NCBI GenBank assembly: GCA_914767885.1 | Contig: CAJZBQ010000012.1 | Location: 474,501-538,500, forward strand | Source: Blepharisma stoltei | Taxonomy: Eukaryota > Ciliophora > Heterotrichea > Heterotrichida > Blepharismidae | Direction: 5' to 3' | Length of the DNA: 64,000 nucleotides | Shown here: piece after piece, positions 30,696-41,034 of the stretch | How the letters are laid out: the number at the start of each line of letters is the position of its first letter | How positions within the stretch are numbered: the stretch's first letter is position 1 | The notes under the pieces: model-generated | What the model was told of the DNA's origin: nothing | What the model saw: only the letters and a program-made list of their open reading frames with translations | Database searches by the model: none | Translations under genes and position numbers: made by a program

Positions 30696-31025
30696 ATGGA
30701 TCTTAATAGAATCCCTGGAAATGAAGGTTTCAGAAGAATTAACTTTCTGTTTCAAGCTGCTATTGAAATTTTTAATAGAAGCCCGAAAATTGCCCAGCTA
30801 TATATTAAAGATATGAGACTTATAGCAGAAAAACTTGTCTTAAGACTGTATATGCCATATAGAGATCCAAGCTTAAAACGAGAATTTTGCAAAAAATGCT
30901 CATATCTCCTTACCCATCTCCCGAAACAAACACAATGTATTACCTATTTAGGCCTTGGTAGCAGACTATACGCAACCACAGTTTGCCCTTCCTGCAAATA
31001 TATAAAGAAGATAAAGATTAACTAA
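30696..31025 (+). CDS. RNase P/MRP protein subunit, RPP21/Rpr2 family
   Basis: 109 residues from the ATG at 30696. The pattern RINFLFQAA...IAEKLVLRL, then DPSLKREFCKKCSYLL, then TTVCPSCKYIKKI is that of the RPR2/RPP21/SNM1 family: an N-terminal helical part and a zinc ribbon with two CxxC knuckles. The family subunit binds the catalytic RNA and helps 5' maturation of tRNAs. Length is close to the archaeal homologue. The stop lies six bp from the convergent Ca-ATPase stop. Confidence 0.85.
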   Translation: MDLNRIPGNEGFRRINFLFQAAIEIFNRSPKIAQLYIKDMRLIAEKLVLRLYMPYRDPSLKREFCKKCSYLLTHLPKQTQCITYLGLGSRLYATTVCPSCKYIKKIKIN

Positions 31026-31031
31026 GCTTAT

Positions 31032-34000
31032 TTATCCACGAATAGCTAAATTTTCAGCCTGAATCTTCCTAGTAGTTTTTCTTCTCATCAAACCGGTAAC
31101 TCCCTTGTCCGCTTCAGCACTTGTAAGAGGTGCTTCAGAAATCTTGAAGCATTTGAATGGTGTAGTTGGCATCAGTCTCACTAAAAGTCCGAATAAGAGC
31201 CCTCCAATGCCTATAGCAATGCAAATTCCGTGTTGCTCTAGGGTAAGTGGCGAACATCTGACGGGCTCTCCACCAACAGTGACAAGGAGAATTTGGACCA
31301 AGATGGTCATGATGATAATGAACAAGAAAATCCAATTGTTGAAAAATCCATGGAAAATGTTAAGTTCGTCGGATTTGAGTTTCCTGCAGTGGATTTCGTT
31401 GAAAACTTGGAGGAAAACGAAAGTGTTGAAGAAAAGGGTGAAGTGGACGCCATTTTCTTCAGTCCATGCTTCATCGACATCAAGGCCAGATTGGACTCCG
31501 AAAATTTCAGGACCGAGGAATAGAATTATCAAAAGCCAAACTGATTGATAGAAAGATTGTCCAATAATATTCTTCATCATTTCTGGGGTGACCAAAGAAT
31601 CTTCAGTCTTATTAGGTTTCCTATTCAAAAGTGAGTCATTTGGAGGTTCAGTCGCTAATGCAAGTGCCGCAAAAGTGTCCATAATAAGGTTGACCCACAA
31701 CATTTGCACAGCAGTCAATGGCGATTTTTGGGTGATTGCAGCTCCAATAAAGCTTAAAACTAAAGCTACAATATTAACAGTCAGCTGGAACTGAATAAAT
31801 TTGCTGATACAATCGTAGATATTGCGACCAAATTTGATAGCGGTCACAATTGAGGCGAAGTTATCGTCAAGCAGAACAATATCAGAGGCTTCTTGGGCAA
31901 GCTGAGTGCCAGCTTCATGCATAGCAAAGCCTACGTTTGATTTTTTGAGGGCTGGAGCATCATTTGAGCCATCTCCAGTTACTGCAACCACTTCTCCAAG
32001 CTGACGAAGGCCAGTTACCAATATAAATTTATCTTCAGGGGAAGACCTTGATAGGACTCTGAGCTTGCTTACAATTTTGGTAAATTCAGGCATGTTTCCG
32101 ACAATCTTGTTTCTCGGGCGTTTATCTTTCTCAGATGGGTTATCATTCGGGTCGTCAATTAATTTTCCGACTCTTTCTCTGAATTCTGACCCAAGCATAA
32201 CGGTATCGTCATCTGGGGAGTCTTTTTTGTAGTTTTTAGGCAAAATGTTGCATTTTCTAGCAATTGCAACCGCAGTTTCAATGTTATCACCAGTGACCAT
32301 TCTTACAGTGATGCCAGCATTTTGACAGACTTCGACTGCGTGTGGGACTTCTTCACGAAGAGGGTCTTCAATTCCACAGATGCAAAGCAAAGTTAGATTG
32401 CTTTCTAAATGAGCTTGGTTGATCTCATCCTCATCATTGAATACATGGAAGTTTCTATCAACATGTTTGTAGGCTAAAGTAAGAGTTCTATATGCTCGGC
32501 CTGCATAATCAGTTATGGTAGCGTTCATTTCTTGTTTATCATGCTCAGTGATGTCGTGCTCAATGCCATCTTTTCCAACAACTTTGGAGCACATTCCGAG
32601 AACAGTTTCACTGGCGCCTTTGACAAGGACAATGTAGCCATCTCCTTTTTTGAGGACTGTGACCATTCTTTTCAGTTTTGAGCTGAAAGGAACTTGAGCA
32701 GCAATTAAATCTAAATCTCTGACATCAGCATAATTAGTCCCTAAAATAGCTGCCAGCTTTAAAAGGGCAATTTCAGTTCTCGACCCTGTGAATTTTTCTT
32801 TTTTCTTATCCTTTTCTACGTCAACAGTAATAGATGCAGTTGAGTTATGGCAAAAATGCTCGCAGAGAAGTGCTTTTACTGCAGGGCTGAATTCTGATGG
32901 CTTAATGCTCTCGATTTTTCTCTTTTCACAGTACATAGCAACAACTTCCATAATATTTTTGGTCAAAGTTCCAGTTTTGTCTGAGCAAATGGCAGTAGCT
33001 TGTCCCATAGTTTCTGAGGCGTCCAAATGTCTGACTAAGTTGTTTTGCTTTTTCATCTGGTTAACTGAATAAGCCAAACTTATAGTCACAGCCAATGGGA
33101 GACCTTCAGGAACAGCTACGACTACAATGGTGACAGCGATGATAAAGCTTGAAATTAGCTTGCTCCAGCTGTCATCAGTCCAGCCATTATCAATTGTATG
33201 GACTACCAAGTAGATAATAAGAACTCCAAAGGTAAGTAAAGCAACAATGAGGCCTACTTTTCCAATTCCTGAGGCGATTCTATTGAGTTTCATTTGCAGA
33301 GGAGTTTCTGATTCGTCTTCTTGCTGCATAAGCTCAATGTTTTTGCCTTGGAAGCTTCTCTTGCCGACAGCAACAACCATGGCTGTTCCTGATCCTTCTT
33401 CTACTTGTGAGCCTGATAATAAGAAAGGTGTCTCTCCATGATCATAGCCTTTTTTAAGAGGCTTCGACTCTCCGGTGACTGAGCTTTCGTTTAAAACTAA
33501 TTGATTAGAGTGGACAACGACGGCATCTACAGGTAAAATGTCTCCAGCTCCAATTTTGATGATATCTCCAACAAGGAGCTTGAAAACTGAAATCTGGTCT
33601 TCCTTATTGTTTTCTCTTGCTCTAAATACGGTGACAAGTCTTTCTTGGGCCTCCTGGTTGAGTTTTCTGAATTGTTTTTCTTTTACCCAGTTGTTTATTG
33701 AGGTTACAAGAACCACAATTACGACAGCGACCAAAATTGCGACACCTTCGAGCCAGCCTTCTTCAGGGTCTTCCCAGATCCCTACGACTAATGAAATAAG
33801 CGCGGCAGCAATTAAAATCCTTAAAGTTGTGTCTTCTAGGGCTTCCCAAACCATTTCCATGAAAGTGCGCTCCTTTTTAGCTTGAGGTTTGTTTGAGCCG
33901 TAATAGGACTTTCGCTTTTTGATGAGCTCTTTGTCCATGTTGATACCAGCTTTCTTGTCAGTCTTAAGTTTAGCTGCAAGGCCGTCAATGCCTCCTAAAT

Positions 34001-34160
34001 TATTTAGCCCTTCTAAACTCTTGCCATGATTAATGTTTTCTAGTATAAAAAAATCACTATATGAAAATTACCATAAGACGTCTGGCTTCACATCAAAGTG
34101 GTGATGGGAGTCCTCTTCTTTGTTCAAAAGAGGCTCGCTCAACTTACTGTGGCTATCCAT
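31032..34160 (-). CDS. plasma-membrane-type Ca2+-transporting P-type ATPase
   Basis: 1037 residues after removing a 15-nt intron (34057-34071), which brings the start to MDSHSKLSEPLLNKEED. All P2B marks are present: PEGLPLAV in M4, DKTGTLT phosphorylation site, KGASE for nucleotide binding, TGDN, and GDGSNDAPALK in the hinge. About ten spans are visible (for example TLRILIAAALISLVVGIWE, LIVALLTFGVLIIYLVV, LLVTVGGEPV...GIGGLLFGLLVRLMP). It pumps Ca2+ out of the cytosol using ATP. The C-terminal tail after M10 is short (about 45 residues) with a basic end (LMRRKTTRKIQAENL), which could be a small calmodulin-binding or regulatory stretch. Confidence 0.95.
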
Positions 34161-34393
34161 TTTTAAGTATAAGCAAGATTATAATAGGCGTTGCTGACTA
34201 ACTTAAAATGGCTGACTATTTTACCCTTCTTGGCTAAAATTTAATAGCATCAATTTTTTACTGAATTTCTGATAATGCTGAAATTTTAATTTAAAGAATT
34301 TATTCTAAACAAGTTTAGTAGGTCTTTATGAAAGCTGAAAGCATAGCCAGTAGTTTAGTTTTAAATTTTAAAATGAAATTATTTATTCTAAGT

Positions 34394-35182
34394 TTATCGG
34401 GGATTTTGAAACAGCAGATTCGCAGCTAGTTCTTTATTCTTCCCAGATGAGAGATATGCTTCTATCGCATCTTGAGCTGAAAACCCTAGTGCCATAAGTT
34501 CCCTGATCTCGTCTTCTTCAGCTTTTGTCAGCTCAATTTCAGTTCCCGATTCAGCTCCCCGAATCAATTCTAAAAATTCCCTTTGGTTCCTTGAAATAAG
34601 TTCGAACAGTTCGTTATTTTGCGTTTCTAGCTGATTTAAAAAAGGCTCAAGTTCTCTCGGGTTTGCCCGAATTATCTCAACTATATTCAAAAATTCTGGG
34701 CTTTGCATTAAAAAATCAAAAGTTCCTGCAGTGGGGGGATCTTGAAGCTCTGGAATAGCTCCTGATAGCAAAAAATCGATCGCTCTATTTATATCTTGGT
34801 TAGTTGCTGATAAAGCTCTAATAGAGTCTTCACGAGAAAAATTCATGCCTACTAAAATTGATATGTTTTCTTCCGAAGGCTGAGGATTTTGAAGCTCAGG
34901 GATGTTTTGAGGCTGTACTGGAGGAAGATCTTGATGAACTACAGTAGGCTCTTTAGGTTTTGGCTTTGATGCTACTATGACTATTGCACTGCCTGATGTT
35001 ATCTGATACTCTTCAAGAATTTTGGAGTCATCAAGAATTCTGCCTTTAAACAGGAGCTTAAGAAGATGAACTTCAAGGCCTTTTTGGGCCGAAACTAATT
35101 GTTTAAGATCATGTACTGTAAGTGTTGGCTCAACTTCAAGAGTTGATTGAGAGCTTGACAAATCTTTGAGTATGATTTGCAT
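34394..35182 (-). CDS. RAD23: RAD23 ubiquitin shuttle protein (UBL-UBA-XPCB-UBA)
   Basis: 262 residues, uninterrupted. An N-terminal ubiquitin-like domain (MQIILKDLSSSQSTLEVEP...LLKLLFKGRILDD) is followed by a Pro/Gln linker. UBA1 is ILVGMNFSREDSIRALSATN; the XPC-binding domain lies around FDFLMQSPEFLNIVEIIRAN; UBA2 is RELMALGFSAQDAIEAYLSS. The protein carries ubiquitinated substrates to the proteasome and stabilises the XPC/Rad4 repair factor. Domain order and length are typical. Divergent from the NAA30 gene with 270 bp between. Confidence 0.95.
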   Translation of the reverse strand: MQIILKDLSSSQSTLEVEPTLTVHDLKQLVSAQKGLEVHLLKLLFKGRILDDSKILEEYQITSGSAIVIVASKPKPKEPTVVHQDLPPVQPQNIPELQNPQPSEENISILVGMNFSREDSIRALSATNQDINRAIDFLLSGAIPELQDPPTAGTFDFLMQSPEFLNIVEIIRANPRELEPFLNQLETQNNELFELISRNQREFLELIRGAESGTEIELTKAEEDEIRELMALGFSAQDAIEAYLSSGKNKELAANLLFQNPR

Positions 35183-35453
35183 TTTTGATACAGATTTTAT
35201 AAGGATTCAATATGGGACTCAAATTTGTAAACTAATAGACATCAAAATTGGAGTTTAGCACTACAGAAGATATGAGTTAAATTTAAATAATCTAGTGTAA
35301 ATAGCCTTAAATTCTATTAATATTAAAATAATTTCAATTTTCTACTATTCTATAGCTTATGATGCAATTACCTTATTTTTTAATGAGATTATCTATGTGG
35401 TTAAGTAAAATTCAGGCATCTCTTAAATTTTTTATGACATAAAAAATAGTCAT

Positions 35454-35909
35454 ATGGAAATCGAATACAAGCCATATACAGAAGAAAGCCAACTCACTGA
35501 TATCATGAGAATGATTGACGCTGAGCTTTCAGAGCCATATAGTATTTTCACCTATCGATATTTTCTATATGCATGGCCTCATCTATCAATTCTTACTTAC
35601 AAAGAAAACGAATTAATCGGAGTAATCGTATGTAAAGCAGAAGAACACAAAAAAGTGATGAGAGGATATATAGCTATGCTTGCGGTAAAGCAAGAATATA
35701 GAAGGCAAGGCATTGGAAAAGAATTAGTAGCTAAAGCTATTCAAAAAATGAAAGATGATGGAGTGGAAGAAGTCACATTGGAAGCAGAGAGCACAAATTC
35801 TGCAGCGTTGAGGCTATATGAAGGCTTTGGGTTTGTCAGGGATAAAAGGCTTCAGGCTTATTATTTGAATGGAAATGATGCATTTAGACTCAAGCTTTGG
35901 CTAAAATAA
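35454..35909 (+). CDS. NAA30: N-alpha-acetyltransferase 30 (NatC catalytic subunit, Mak3)
   Basis: 151-residue GNAT-fold protein. The acetyl-CoA loop [10 protein letters not shown] (R-x-x-G-x-G/A) follows the strand [31 protein letters not shown] matches motif B of NAA30, and [19 protein letters not shown] is the N-terminal substrate region typical of Mak3. It acetylates N-termini starting with Met plus a hydrophobic residue, normally with NAA35 and NAA38. No insert or intron is present. Confidence 0.92.
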   Translation: MEIEYKPYTEESQLTDIMRMIDAELSEPYSIFTYRYFLYAWPHLSILTYKENELIGVIVCKAEEHKKVMRGYIAMLAVKQEYRRQGIGKELVAKAIQKMKDDGVEEVTLEAESTNSAALRLYEGFGFVRDKRLQAYYLNGNDAFRLKLWLK

Positions 35910-35954
35910 ATAATATTAGTTTAAGTTTTTCACAGTGTAATTTCATATAGAAAA

Positions 35955-36876
35955 ATGAAGGAAAATTCTAATGATATTATACCAAAAATTGATTCGCCAG
36001 TTTTAAAAGTGATTATTTCGAATGGCTTTGCACCATCTGAGCCTGCAAAGCAATCTTATATACCTCCTAGTTTTATTGAAGATCTTCAAACAAAAGCTAG
36101 TCGCTCTTTAAAGAGATTTCGCAAACTCCCAATTGAAAAATATTCACATAATGCCGATGATTTCGCAATAAAGTTCAAAAATTTTTTATCAACAACTCCT
36201 TTACGTCAGCCAAGCTTAACTGAAAGAAATACAAAAATTGCTAACCCCTAAGTGAAGGAAAACGTTGCTTTCTTACGGAAAGGAGTTAATTGATTTTTAA
36301 TAAATTTTGTATTTTATAGTAATTTTTTTTTTAAATTTAAAAATTGCAAAATCGTAGAACAAAAATTAATTTAACTTGCAAAATTTATTAAATGCATGCA
36401 ATTTTTTAATTCATAAGAATTAGCTAGAGATTTATTATAAAATTATCACTATATATCAAAAATATTTTTTTAAAATATTTTTACGCTAAAAAAGTGTTGT
36501 TCACTCATTGTGCTTGGTTTTTACTAAAAAATATGATTTTTCCATTGGTTTTGCTCTTTCAGGGATTAAGAAATACAAGCCATTAAAAGAAACTATTCCA
36601 GAAAGAACAGAGTCTGCAACTCCATTTTCTAATATGATACGGGCAGAGAAATTAATTACAAAAAATACTGTCGAAATCGATTATTTAAAATCAAACAAAG
36701 TCCATATAAATTTAAACAAAGGTGAAAATGATGATCATTTATTTTACCAAAATTTAAAAAATTCTATCCATAAGAAAATTAGGTGGAAAACTCCAACCTT
36801 GCAGAAAAATGATAATTATGAGTTCAGGATTGAAGGAAAAAGCAAAATTCTTAATAGAAATACGAATAAAAATTAA
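35955..36876 (+). CDS. hypothetical protein, basic, one IES
   Basis: Removing the decayed MITE at 36242-36568 joins NTKIA to KKYKPLKETIPER, giving 198 residues with length divisible by three. It is Lys/Ser/Asn-rich, without Cys clusters, membrane spans or a known fold. It lies 45 bp after NAA30 and 8 bp before the next start codon, all on one strand. I do not recognise it. Confidence 0.65.
36242..36568 (-). mobile_element. IES, decayed BogoMITE-like (group A)
   Basis: TA-bounded. The left end CCCCTAAGTGAAGG pairs with a remnant (TTACGGAAAGGAGTTAA) of the palindromic end. GTTCACTCATTG and the core AGAATTAGCTAGAGATTT(A)TTATA are still readable. It is the second most degraded of the ten copies, yet excision remains in frame. 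Confidence 0.85.
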
Positions 36877-36884
36877 CGTTAAAT

Positions 36885-38913
36885 ATGCCTGTGCATTTAA
36901 AAGGGATAGTCTTAGGAGATTCTGAGACTGGAAAATCAAGTTTTCTGCAAGCAATTTGCTCGAATAAAGCAAATTTGCAAGATTTTCAAGTAGAAACAAT
37001 TGACCCAGCTACAAAAACTAGCTTAGTTTTTCATCTAGAAGAAGCAAATCAATTTTTGAATGGGCTTACACAATATCCTTGCATATTTCTTATGTATTCG
37101 CTGGCCAATTATGCATCCTTTTTGTCAGTAAAAGAAAACTGACTTCCGCAAGTTCTTTCTACTATAAGTTTAGGCTAGATTATTAAAGTAAGGCATTAGC
37201 CATATTGGTGACGAAGTAACCAAAAACCTTCCATATGGGAGGCTCATTCGCTTTTCGACTCCAGCCAAGGGGGTCTTCCCCAAAGGTGGATGCCACTTCC
37301 GGTACCTTCTGTCTCCTCCTTGCATTGCAACTTCAGTCTTGAGTGTTTATGGACTTTTGCTGCAGGCTATTGGAGTTTGGTAATTCCAAAGATCAACTAC
37401 CCGAAGTCTCTCGGTGCCAAAATGCGTTCGTTCGACAGCTATAGGAAAAAAAGACTACTGTGGCCTGGGCCGAACCCCAAGTTTTTCGGTAGAGAATGCC
37501 GATGGTCCTCGAATCCAAAGGATTTTGATGAACATCTCCATTTCCAACCACGTGAAAGCAGCCCAAACCTATCCTGTATATATCTCTTGAACCTGCACTT
37601 GATTTTAGGCTTGGAGTCCGTCCCAATTCGCCATAGCCACAAGATCCAGACTGCTGCACCAAGAGGGCAGATTGGCGCGTGTCACCAATTTAATTTATAT
37701 CCTTTCTACAATAAAAAATGATTTTTCATTTATTATCATAATTGGGACACACAATGATCTTATCAATGAGCGAGAAGTCGACTCACAAGAAGCCGAAGAA
37801 TTTGCTACCTCAAATGGTGTTTTTCATATGGAAATTTCTTCTATAAATAGAAGAAACATTGAGCTGACTTTAAAAGTCATGAGAATTCGCGCAACCTATT
37901 TAATAAAAAAGCACCCAGAGATGACAGACCTACAGCCAGAAAATGATTTTGTTAATATTTCAAGTCCAAAAGCATCAGAAATAAGTGAAGAAGTAGAAAG
38001 GAATGTAGATATAATTGACGAGTTTAGTTTATATCACATCGAGGAAAATAATTTGCATCTTGAAAATGAATTTAACAAGTGTCAAAATATTATTACAGAT
38101 ATTCCAATGTCTTTTAGCGATTATAAAGAAATGAAAAAGAAAAAAGATCGCTATGAAAAATGCAAGGATGGAGTCTTAGCTGAAATTCCTATTAATATTC
38201 TTAATGAAAAGTCAAAAGCCCAAGTATTTGAAGAGAATATTAGTTTTGCTAATATCAGCGAAATATCAAAGGAAGAATTCAATTTTTCAGAGACCGTGGA
38301 AGACTTTTTCCCTGATGCTTATGAAAATATGGATAGATTAGAAGATTGCCCTATAAATATTGAAACCCTAGGTAGCCCTTCATGGCAGAAACAACGGAAA
38401 GTGCCACCTTTGACGATTATATCGCAGCCTTCAATGATATCTATGTGCCCACCAAAAACAGAAAGAAGGACAGCCCCTAATACTCAGATTAACAGCGGTC
38501 ATAATACAGAAAGAATTATAAAAGACCCTCTTTTGTTTTTAGATGTGAAAACAAAAGATGGAATTAAAAGAATAAATGTATACCCAGGAGATACTGCTCA
38601 AAATTTAGCTGAAACTATATTAGGAAATTGTCCTGAAGCAGAAGATTTAGGCAATTTAATCGAGAACGAAATCAATAAATATTGCAATGAAATCAGAAGT
38701 ATCCAGAATTCAAAGAAAAATAAAATTTTATATAAAGTTAATGTGAGGCTTGGAGAAAAAGCACTTGAAATTGTGGTAAAGGAAGGTGATAAGGTTGAAG
38801 ATTTAGCTAAAAAATTCGTAGAAAGTAATAAGCTTTCAAGAGATGTTGAAGCAACTGTGTTTAAATTGCTTATTGAAGCTGAAAAAAGACAGAAAAAATC
38901 TAAAGCAATTTAA
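36885..38913 (+). CDS. Ras-like GTPase with long C-terminal extension and tandem repeat domain
   Basis: Removing the insert 37168-37714 and reading TGA as Trp gives 493 residues, length divisible by three. The G domain has a P-loop GDSETGKSS at residues 9-17 and THNDL, in the place of the NKxD motif. The G3 DxxG motif is not obvious (VETIDPATKT), so GTP hydrolysis may be altered. After about 150 residues a long acidic region follows. Near the C-terminus are two similar 50-residue units (FLDVKTKDGIKRINVYPGD and YKVNVRLGEKALEIVVKEGD, each followed by a helix beginning with A and L/F). I know this GD-type strand-helix unit only as a module in ciliate and flagellar coiled-coil proteins. Membership in a named GTPase family is not claimed. 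Confidence 0.7.
37168..37714 (-). mobile_element. retroposon-like insert in the GTPase gene
   Basis: Target duplication CTTTCTACTATAA (37155-37167) and CTTTCTACAATAA (37702-37714), one mismatch. Excision rejoins QVLSTI to KNDFSFIIIIGTHND. It shares blocks with 45970-46460, for example GGTACCTTCTGTCTCCTCCT versus AGTACCTTCTGTCTCCTCCT. Confidence 0.82.
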
Positions 38914-39021
38914 TGTAAATTATTTCTAAAGCAACGCCTAACAGAATAGCTATTTAATAAGTTATGTAAAACTTAAGGAATAAGTAAAAGTGAATGGGTT
39001 GATAAAGTTTTATTCTATGCA

Positions 39022-39030
39022 ATAAAAAAC
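39022..39030 (-). terminator. pol III terminator of tRNA-Asn
   Basis: The minus strand has a GTTTTTTATT run immediately after the tRNA 3' end, a canonical RNA polymerase III termination signal. Confidence 0.75.
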
Positions 39031-39102
39031 GCTTCCACCTGGGTTTGAACCAGGGACCTTTTGGTTAACAGCCAAATGCTCTGCCGGCTGAGCTATGAAA
39101 GC
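39031..39102 (-). tRNA. tRNA-Asn (GTT)
   Basis: On the minus strand the 72-nt sequence folds as a cloverleaf. The acceptor GCTTTCA pairs with TGGAAGC (one G-U), the D arm is AGCTCAGCCGGCAGAGC, the anticodon loop is CTGTTAA (GTT), and the T arm is CCTGGTTCAAACCCAGG. A T6 run directly follows its 3' end (GTTTTTTATT), the pol III stop signal. No intron is present and CCA is not encoded, as usual in eukaryotes. Confidence 0.93.
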
Positions 39103-39616
39103 AGGTTAACAGCATTCACATAGTTCTCATTAAATAGTTATCTCCTTTTTGTATAGTGGACTGTAAGTTTGATAAAATATCTCAGCGCTAAAACCTAATT
39201 TAATTTTCCATTTCATTTAGATTTTTAAAGCGAAAAAATGTGTTATTAAAATAAATCATTTTGAATATTTATATTTAAATATCTAAAATTAATGTATTTA
39301 TTGCTAAAGATATTAATTTAATTTCAATAAAATTTAATTAAAGGGTAAATTAACAGAATATGATTGCCATAGGATTCATTAATCTACTTTAAAAATTTCC
39401 TGCTTAGGTTTATAAAACTTCTTTGCCTAATATCACTTAATAGAAGCTCAAATGTCTTGAATTAAAATATAATACTTATATCTATTTCCAAGCAATAGCA
39501 ATAGCATTTATTAGCTGCAATTCACAAATGAAAATATTTAACTTTGAAGTCTTCAAAGAATATTTACAAAAATACCATTATTCCAGTGTTTTTCTTTATC
39601 AGTTGTTTAATAATTT
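39103..39616. other. intergenic stretch, 514 bp
   Basis: AT-rich sequence between the tRNA and OGDH. No further element or gene was seen. Confidence 0.5.
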
Positions 39617-40598
39617 ATGTTTAGAAAAGCTGCGAGGCTCAGTTCGTGGTTATCGTTTAATTATCGACCTGTGCGACCCACTGGGACTTTTTATCTGACT
39701 CAAATGTACGATACTTGGCTCAAAGACCCTAACTCGGTTCATGAATCTTGGAGAAATTACTTCAGTCGTGCAGACAGCCAAGTCCTTGAAAAACTAAGTC
39801 AACAATCTTCATTTGGTGACCTTAGGGAAGAAGCTAAAGAAGTTATAAAAATTTCCTTGCTGCACCGTGCTTTCCAAATCCATGGATTTATGCTTGCAGA
39901 CCTAGACCCACTTAAACTCCACTCATTAGTTCATGACCATGGCGTCGATGTCAGACTACCAGGGCCAATTCGTCTGGAGAACTACCATTTCTCCCCAGAA
40001 GACATGGAAAAGACCTACGATATCAGCAATCATATGATAACTGGGTTCACCTCATTAAACAGTCCTTCCCATGGAAAATGGAAACTTAAAGATTTCATTG
40101 AAAAACTCAAAAAAGCCTACTGCTCAAACATAGGGTTTGAATTTTTCCACATTCCTTTCAGGGATGAAACTAACTGGATGATTGAGAGGATCGAAAAAGA
40201 TCATCAATTTAACTATAGTGCTGACCAAAAGAAAAGTTTACTGAAAAAATTAGCCAGAGCTGAACTATTGGAAAAGTTTCTGCATAAAAAGTTCACCACT
40301 CACAAGAGATTTGGCTTAGATGGTCTTGAGTCATTAATTTTATCAGTAGAAGCTGTTATTGAAAGAGCAGTCGATCAAGTTAAGTTAAAGGTTATGCTGG
40401 ATATAAACGGGTAAATCCACTATACTGTGAGCACGGTTATAGATCGACCTTAGAACCCCCCTCCTGACAGTTTCAACTTTATTGAAATCTACAAATTAAA
40501 TTTGACTTGTCAAATCCTTAATGAGGGATTTGTCATTTTGAATTAGCAATGCCATTCAAATTGAAACCGTTAGGGGGTGGGGGGTGGGGGTGGGGGGT

Positions 40599-40631
<33 letters not shown>

Positions 40632-40988
40632 GGGGGGGTGGGGGGTGGGGGTGGGGGGTGGGGGGGGGGGGGTGGGGGGGGGGGGGGGTGGGGGGGTGGG
40701 GGGGTGGGGGGTGGGGGGTGGGGGGTGGGGGGTGGGGGGTGGGGGGGGGGGGGGGGGGGGTGGGGGGTGGGGGGTGGGGGGGTGGGGGGTGGGGGGGGTG
40801 GGGGGTGGGGGGGTGGGGGGTGGGGGGTGGGGGGGTGGGGGGTGGGGGGTGGGGGGGGGGGGGGGGGGGGTGGGGGGTGGGGGGGGGGGGGGGGGTGGGG
40901 GGGGTGGGGGGTGGGGGGTGGGGGGTGGGGGGGGGGGGGGGGGGGGTGGGGTGGGGGGGGGGGGTGGGGGGGGGGGGGGTGGGGGGGT

Positions 40989-41034
<46 letters not shown>

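Noticed and set aside
31105-33885. Plus-strand ORFs opposite the Ca-ATPase
   Set aside because: They are antisense shadows of a long conserved gene and encode nothing recognisable.
37290-37721. ORFs in the GTPase insert (MPLPVPSVSSLHCNF)
   Set aside because: The insert has target duplications and the host frame is restored without it; the related element at 45970 does not keep the frame.
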